From JBHENW01 sp046261875 (lineage in GTDB: Bacteria > Acidobacteriota > Thermoanaerobaculia > UBA5066 > Gp7-AA6), in contig JBHENW010000111.1 in assembly GCA_046261875.1 (NCBI GenBank), positions 1 through 17,435 on the forward strand: DNA of 17,435 nt, written 5' to 3'. The position numbers and the translations under genes are program-made. Each line of letters opens with the position of its first letter. Positions within the stretch are counted from its first letter, which is position 1. A model generated the notes under the pieces. It had not been told where the DNA came from and ran no database searches. It saw nothing but the letters and a program-made list of their open reading frames with translations. Shown here in pieces: positions 12,748 to 17,435 of this stretch.

Positions 12748-15700
12748 TCAGCGCACGTCGATCGCGGTCGTTCGTCCTTCCACGACGGTGAACGGATAGG
12801 CCTTGTCTCCCGATGGCGTGGACACGACGAGCTGGTAGGAGCCGGGCGCGAAGTTCTCCCAGACCGTCAGAGGAGGCGCCGGGTTGACGCGACCGTCCGT
12901 CCGGTACGGATTGAGCAGATAGGTGGAGCCGGAGGCGTCCACGACGCGGCCGCTGACGGCTGCCTCGCTCCGCACTTCGACCCGCCCGCCGGGAGTCAGA
13001 GCGACCGCGAGCGGGCCGGAAGGCACGACGACGGACGCCACCGTGCGGGGCGCATATCCCTGGGAGAACACGTGGAGCGTGTAAGTCCCGGGAGCGAGCG
13101 ATGAGATCTCACCTTTCCCCTCGGAATCGAGGGAGACGCTCCCCATGAAGGCGGCGGCGGGGCCGGCGAAGGCGCTGACGGTCAGGCCGCGCAGCGGCAG
13201 CCCCGTCTGGCCATCTACCGCGCGCAGTGCGAGACCGGCGCCTCGCGCCAGAGCGAGATTGAGCTCGCTCGAAGATGAGCTGAGCGACACGCTCTGTTCC
13301 TTCGGCTGGTAGCCCTCTTTCCGCGCAACGATCTTGTAAGCGCCGGCGTCCAGGTTTTCCAGAACGTAGTAGCCGCGAGAGTCGGTGGCGGACTGACGCA
13401 TCATGTAAACGGCCGTCTCGCCCCCGCTTTCCGCGCGAACGCCCGCGCCCTCGATCGGATCCCCCGTGGCTGCATCCGTGACGTAGCCCGAGATGCCCGT
13501 GGACGGAAGGTCGATGTCGCCGGACGTGTCGCCGGCAACATCGAAGACCTTGCGGTAGGAAGCTCCCTGGCCGCTGACGAAGACCTGGTAGCGCCCGTCG
13601 GTGAGGCCTTCGAGCGCGTAGCGCCCGTCTTCATCGGTCTGCGCCGTGGCGCGGCCGCCCGCGGTGGAAGGAGGTTCCGGGCTCGCGTTGACGAAGGCGC
13701 CGGCGAGCGGCCGGTCGGCCCGTGTGATTCGTCCGGCCAGCCGCGAGGAGCCCTCGAAGGCGATCTCCACGGGGAATTCCGCGGCCCCTTCGGGGACCTC
13801 GAAGGTCTTGGAGACCGTGCGCCCGGACATCATGGCCGTGCTCACCCGAACGGCAAGCGACCCTGCCGGCACGTCGCGGAGAAGGAAGCGTCCCGTCTCA
13901 TCGGTCGTCGTCTGATCGTTGAAATCGCGCGCGGTGCCGCTGACGCGAAGCCCGCCGCGGCTGCGATCGGGAAGTCCAGTGACGGTCCCGCGCACAGCGG
14001 TGCCAGCGGCGACCGTCAGGAGGACCCCGTCGAGCCGCTGGTTCTCCGTCAGAACGACCTCTTTCGCGGGCGTCTTGCCCGAAGGCGACTCCGCGGTGAC
14101 GCGATAGCGGCCGGCGCGCAGGTGCTCGAAGAGGAAGTTCCCGCCCGCGTCCGCTCGGACCGGTTCCGTATCCATCCAGCCCATGCCGCTGGAGCCTCCG
14201 AGGGCATTCAGGGAGACGACGGCGCCCGCCAGTGGGGTGCGGCCGTCTCTCCCGACGACCGAGCCCGAGATCGTCCCCCCGACGGAGAGCGTGATGTCCA
14301 CGCCGTCCGAGTCCGCAGCGACTTCCTTCGTGACGTCGAGGAAATCTGGATGCGAGGCCGTCAGTACGACCTTGCCGTCCGGCAATCCGTCGAAAGAGAA
14401 GCGCCCGTCGGCGTCCGTGGTCGTGCTCGTGTCCCCGCCGCTGAAGCGGGAGGCGATCATCGCGGCCATGCGGCTGCCCGACTCGCTGGCGGCCTCCTGC
14501 CAGGCGACGGTCGCGTTGGGGACCCCCGTTCCGCGACGGGGATCGAGGACGCGACCGGAGAGCGTCCCGCCCTTCCGGAGGGAGAGTTCGAGACCGTCCT
14601 TCGTCTCGCCTTCTCCGAGCTCGACCGGCCCGACTTCCGCCGACCGGTATCCCGGCGCAGAACCGCGCAGGACCCATCTCCCCGGCGACACCTCTGTCAT
14701 CTCGAAGGAGCCGTCGGCGCTCTGGAACGCGCGGTCGTTCGTCCCTCCAAACCGCAACATCATGCCGCCGGCTCGTGGAGCGGAGTAGCTGATGGAAAAG
14801 TCCGTGATCGCCCGTTTCGTCTCCGCGTCCTCGACGCGCCCCCGGAGAATTCCCGCGGTCTTCAGAACGAGAACCACGTTCTCGGCGGGAGGGGTCACGC
14901 TTCTCTGGAGGGGCGCGTAGTCCTCGGCGCGGACGTTGAGCATCAGGGGCCGCTCGGATGGATATCCATCCAGCCGGAAGCTTCCGTCCAGGTCGCTCGT
15001 CGCCTCCCGCACTCCTCCGGCTTCGCCGAACGCGCCCACGCTGGCCCCGACCACCGGCGTTCCCTGGCTATCCCGCACGACGCCGGTGATCGCCGCGCCG
15101 GGGCTCAGGGTGAATGGAGCCCACTCGTTGGCCTCCGTCGACTGGACGGACAGTCCCGAGAAGCTCTTCTCGGCGAACCCCTCGCGAGTGACCGTGGCGG
15201 TGACGTCGCCCTCTTCGAGGCCGGCCACGACGAAGGCTCCGTCTCGGCCGCTCACGGCGTTGGGCCGATCCTGGCCCATCATGCGCGTCACGATCCGGAT
15301 GCCGCCCGGCATGCCGCTCCGGTCGGCCGGCGCGAGCCGGATCTCCGCACCGGCGACCGGCTGGCCCTGCGCGTCCACGACACGGCCCCGCGCCTGGAGA
15401 CCCCGGGTCAGGACGAATTGGACGTCACGCGCGGTCTCGCCGGCCTTCAAGGCCACGCCGTGCTTTTTCACGGGCGCGAATCCCTCCTTGGTCGCCTCGA
15501 GGGTCACGCTGCGCGATGCGGCGAGCTGCTTGAGCCGGAACGAGCCGTCGGGCCGGCTCCGCACGGTCTCCTGGCGAAAGAGAGAAGCCACGGGATTTCG
15601 CATGTTGAGAATCGCCATCGGTCCGTCGCCGCGGAACACCCGGACGCGGGCGCCCGCGATCGGTTGACCCTCCGGCGTCCTCACGCGGCCGCTCACCGAA

Positions 15701-16851
15701 GCTGCGCGGGTCAGCGCAATGGCGAGGGAAGCGCGGCTCTGGGTCGCCGCGCTGACGCTCGACATCGAGACCGGAAGGAAGCCGTCCCGAGACGCGCGAA
15801 CGGTGTACCTCTGCGCCACGAGACCTGGAATGCGGAATCTGCCGCGCGCGTCGGTCCGAGCCTTCCGCGCAACCGGTCCCGCCTCTCGCCCGAAAATGTT
15901 GGGCAGAGAGCTCGACGACACCTGGACGGACGCCCCGCCAATGGGACGGCGGGTCTTTTCGTCGATCACCGTTCCGGCGATGGAGGCCGCCCGTACGAGC
16001 TTCAGCGGAACCTCCCTCTCCTCTCCCTTGCGAACCCGGACCGCGTCCTTGCGGGCAGCGAAGTCCTCCTTCCAGAGCGCCTCGACGGAGCGGCTGCCGG
16101 GCGGAACCCCGGCGAGCCTGTAGGCTCCCGAGGCGTCGGTTTCGGCCGCGAGCTCACCGGAAACCACGACCGCGCCCGCAGCAGGCTGTCCCGCGGCGTC
16201 CAAGACCGTCCCCCTCACCGTGCCGCCGCGCTTCAAATTGATCTTCTCGCCCGCTCCCTTCCGTTCCATGCGCATGCGCCGGAACGGCGCGAACCCCGTG
16301 GCCCGCACGGTCAGGTCGCGTGCGTCCTCCGGCGCGGAGACAGAGAATCCGCCGTCCGCTCCCGTAGCGCCTTCCCCGTAGAACCGGACGTCCTCCTCGA
16401 AGAGACCAAGAGGACCCAGGCGCACCTTTGCTCCGGCCACCGGTTTCCCCGATTCGTCGGTCACCTTTCCCGTTACGGTCTCGACCGCCGGAAGCTGGAT
16501 GTCCTCGAGGTCCGTCGTCTCGGTCGAATCGAACGGCCCTTCGATGAAAGCGAAGAGGGCGGGCATCGCGATGCGGATCGAGCTCAGCGCGCCGGGCTTC
16601 TCCAGCGTGACGCGAAAGCGCCCGTCGGCGCCCGTCGTGACTTCACCGGACGGGGCCGGCTCCTGCCCCCGCGTCAGGTCGAGGAGCTTCTGTTCCTCGG
16701 CCCGATAAGGGGCCCAGGTCACCTTCGCGCCGGCGACCGGCTTTCCGCTTTCGTCCAGCAGCCGTCCACTCACCGTGCCGCCGAAGGCTGGAAGGGCCGC
16801 CGCCAGGAGCGCCAGCGACGCAGCCGCTCCCTGCAGGAATCGATTCGTCAT
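12748..16851 (-). CDS. Giant secreted protein of tandem carboxypeptidase-regulatory-like (Ig-fold) modules
   Basis: A 1367-residue protein with a signal peptide (MTNRF, then an Ala/Leu-rich core, cleavage near AFGG at 22-25). The rest is about 15 beta-sandwich modules of the carboxypeptidase regulatory-like/CnaB-like type. Each opens with a strand like VSGRVLDxxGxPVAGAxV (at about residues 26, 126, 211, 292, 385, 488, 588, 669, 764, 859, 954, 1037, 1120, 1207 and 1298) and most contain TDxxGxFxxxGLxxGxYxV. Such modules usually lie at the N-terminus of TonB-dependent receptors or in surface proteins. Here there is no beta-barrel, peptidase, LPxTG, PEP-CTERM or membrane anchor, so the product is probably periplasmic, outer-surface or secreted, with an adhesive or scaffold role (inference). 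ATG 16851 has GGAGG seven bases upstream. BON follows 74 bases downstream. Confidence 0.9.
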   Translation of the reverse strand: MTNRFLQGAAASLALLAAALPAFGGTVSGRLLDESGKPVAGAKVTWAPYRAEEQKLLDLTRGQEPAPSGEVTTGADGRFRVTLEKPGALSSIRIAMPALFAFIEGPFDSTETTDLEDIQLPAVETVTGKVTDESGKPVAGAKVRLGPLGLFEEDVRFYGEGATGADGGFSVSAPEDARDLTVRATGFAPFRRMRMERKGAGEKINLKRGGTVRGTVLDAAGQPAAGAVVVSGELAAETDASGAYRLAGVPPGSRSVEALWKEDFAARKDAVRVRKGEEREVPLKLVRAASIAGTVIDEKTRRPIGGASVQVSSSSLPNIFGREAGPVARKARTDARGRFRIPGLVAQRYTVRASRDGFLPVSMSSVSAATQSRASLAIALTRAASVSGRVRTPEGQPIAGARVRVFRGDGPMAILNMRNPVASLFRQETVRSRPDGSFRLKQLAASRSVTLEATKEGFAPVKKHGVALKAGETARDVQFVLTRGLQARGRVVDAQGQPVAGAEIRLAPADRSGMPGGIRIVTRMMGQDRPNAVSGRDGAFVVAGLEEGDVTATVTREGFAEKSFSGLSVQSTEANEWAPFTLSPGAAITGVVRDSQGTPVVGASVGAFGEAGGVREATSDLDGSFRLDGYPSERPLMLNVRAEDYAPLQRSVTPPAENVVLVLKTAGILRGRVEDAETKRAITDFSISYSAPRAGGMMLRFGGTNDRAFQSADGSFEMTEVSPGRWVLRGSAPGYRSAEVGPVELGEGETKDGLELSLRKGGTLSGRVLDPRRGTGVPNATVAWQEAASESGSRMAAMIASRFSGGDTSTTTDADGRFSFDGLPDGKVVLTASHPDFLDVTKEVAADSDGVDITLSVGGTISGSVVGRDGRTPLAGAVVSLNALGGSSGMGWMDTEPVRADAGGNFLFEHLRAGRYRVTAESPSGKTPAKEVVLTENQRLDGVLLTVAAGTAVRGTVTGLPDRSRGGLRVSGTARDFNDQTTTDETGRFLLRDVPAGSLAVRVSTAMMSGRTVSKTFEVPEGAAEFPVEIAFEGSSRLAGRITRADRPLAGAFVNASPEPPSTAGGRATAQTDEDGRYALEGLTDGRYQVFVSGQGASYRKVFDVAGDTSGDIDLPSTGISGYVTDAATGDPIEGAGVRAESGGETAVYMMRQSATDSRGYYVLENLDAGAYKIVARKEGYQPKEQSVSLSSSSSELNLALARGAGLALRAVDGQTGLPLRGLTVSAFAGPAAAFMGSVSLDSEGKGEISSLAPGTYTLHVFSQGYAPRTVASVVVPSGPLAVALTPGGRVEVRSEAAVSGRVVDASGSTYLLNPYRTDGRVNPAPPLTVWENFAPGSYQLVVSTPSGDKAYPFTVVEGRTTAIDVR
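12751..16776 (-). repeat. Array of about 15 degenerate 80-100-residue modules within the secreted protein
   Basis: The repeated protein core is G-x-V-x-D-x-x-G-x-P-V-A-G-A-x-V. At DNA level it leaves a recurring, inexact GC-rich box around the P-V-A-G-A codons, for example near 16728-16745, 16432-16450, 15346-15363 and 15650-15668. Modules are clearly diverged, so this is an old expansion rather than a recent tandem duplication. Confidence 0.75.
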
Positions 16852-16880
16852 GACTCGCCTCCGAAGTGGGGAAGTTCCAA

Positions 16881-16912
16881 TTCTCTCCCGGAGACGACAC
16901 GGCGGGAGAAAA
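16881..16912. promoter_or_regulatory. Inverted repeat in a divergent promoter region
   Basis: TTCTCTCCCG (16881-16890) and CGGGAGAAAA (16903-16912) pair at 9 of 10 positions across a 12-base spacer. The repeat lies in the 77-base gap between the divergent starts of the secreted-protein gene and the SDR gene. It could be an operator shared by both genes or an mRNA hairpin. No regulator is visible. Confidence 0.35.
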
Positions 16913-16915
16913 GGT

Positions 16916-16921
16916 TACGAT
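16916..16921 (+). promoter_or_regulatory. TANNNT (-10-like) box before the SDR gene
   Basis: TACGAT ends seven bases before ATG 16929, compatible with a leaderless transcript. The SDR gene has no Shine-Dalgarno sequence. The same nine bases TACGATCCG occur before the membrane-protein gene at 11600. Confidence 0.35.
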
Positions 16922-16928
16922 CCGGCGA

Positions 16929-17435
16929 ATGCCCGAAGAGGCTCTGGCCGGCAAGGTCGCCCTCGTCACGGGGGCGGGCGTGCGCGTCGGCCGCTCGATC
17001 GCGGAGACCCTCGGGGCGGCGGGCGCCGACGTGGCGGTCCACTACCATTGGTCTGCCGAAGGCGCCCGGAACCTGGGGAGCCGGCTGCGGTCCCTGGGGC
17101 GCCGCTCCGTCGAGATCCAGGCAGATCTCGCGCAGCCTGCGGAATGCCGGCGGCTGGTCCGCGAGACGATCGAGGCCCTCGGGCGTCTGGATCTCCTCGT
17201 GCACTCCGCGTCGAACTTCTTCCGGGTCCCCCTCGCGGAGACCGACGAATCGGTCTGGGACGCGGCGATGAACGTCAACGCGCGGGCCGCGCTCCTGCTC
17301 GCGCGGGAGGCGGCCGGCGAGCTCCGCGCGCGCGGAGGACGGATCGTGCTGATCTCCGACTTCCTCGCCCTGCGCCCCGCGCGCAACTACGTCGCCCATG
17401 CCGTCTCGAAATCCGCCGTGGAAGGGCTCGTGCGG
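16929..17435 (+). CDS. SDR family oxidoreductase, pteridine reductase/FolM-like (3' truncated by window)
   Basis: 169 residues are visible before the window edge. The NAD(P)-binding N-terminus is KVALVTGAGVRVGRSIAETL (TGxxxxxG). The strand DVAVHYHWSAEGA has the loop style of pteridine reductase-like SDRs, and LDLLVHSASNFF replaces the common NNAG in the way that group does. MNVNARAALLL carries the structural Asn, and ISDF has the Ser of the catalytic set. The YxxxK motif reads HAVSK, so the residue aligned with the catalytic Tyr is His; a Tyr three residues earlier (NYVAHAVSK) might substitute. A role in folate or monapterin reduction is inferred from resemblance only. There is no Shine-Dalgarno sequence, and a TACGAT box lies seven bases upstream. 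Confidence 0.85.
   Translation, partial: MPEEALAGKVALVTGAGVRVGRSIAETLGAAGADVAVHYHWSAEGARNLGSRLRSLGRRSVEIQADLAQPAECRRLVRETIEALGRLDLLVHSASNFFRVPLAETDESVWDAAMNVNARAALLLAREAAGELRARGGRIVLISDFLALRPARNYVAHAVSKSAVEGLVR

Noticed and set aside
12751..16776. CRISPR-like or satellite repeat signal in the repetitive region
   Set aside because: The repeats are inexact and in phase with a continuous reading frame encoding Ig-like modules. There are no identical direct repeats with unique spacers.
14122..17271. A 1049-codon open frame on the plus strand opposite the secreted protein
   Set aside because: It is a compositional shadow of the module-repeat gene. It is Arg-rich, has no recognisable motifs, and runs through the divergent promoter region into another frame of the SDR gene.

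Overview
This is a gene-dense, high-GC window that looks chromosomal. Very short intergenic gaps, a fatty-acid beta-oxidation operon and a giant secreted protein of repeated carboxypeptidase-regulatory-like modules suggest an Acidobacteriota-like soil or sediment bacterium. That assignment is inference from gene content and composition; there is no rRNA or other phylogenetic marker here. I see no mobile element, CRISPR array, tRNA or rRNA.

Left part (1-4110). A truncated C-terminal TonB_C-like fragment ends at a stable hairpin. Next is a plus-strand pair: a DUF962/Mpo1-like membrane protein and a LOG-family nucleotide-processing protein. Convergent to it is a minus-strand pair: a HesB/IscA-like protein and a secreted P1-family (DmpA-type) peptidase. 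thiD (HMP/HMP-P kinase) runs divergently from the HesB gene.

Central part (4127-11535, minus strand). One apparent operon reads acyl-CoA ligase > FadJ-type hydratase/dehydrogenase > acyl-CoA dehydrogenase > MbtH-like protein > clan-A glycoside hydrolase. A recognisable -35/-10 promoter lies before the ligase. The first three genes give activation, oxidation, hydration and second oxidation of fatty acids; no thiolase is visible. The MbtH protein is unexpected, because its family normally partners NRPS adenylation domains and no NRPS is present.

Right part (11612-17435). A small four-helix membrane protein of unknown function is followed by a convergent BON-domain gene. Upstream of BON on the same strand lies the 1367-residue multi-module secreted protein. 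BON's ribosome binding site sits in a hairpin that begins two bases after the big gene's stop, suggesting translational coupling. A truncated SDR gene (FolM/pteridine-reductase-like) starts divergently and runs off the window.

The most interesting general signal concerns translation starts. Three gene junctions read CTGA, with the downstream frame entering at CTG over the upstream TGA. Two other genes (glycoside hydrolase, thiD) have conserved N-terminal sequence upstream of their first ATG/GTG/TTG. Three genes without a Shine-Dalgarno sequence have a TANNNT box 6-7 bases before the start, as in leaderless mRNAs.
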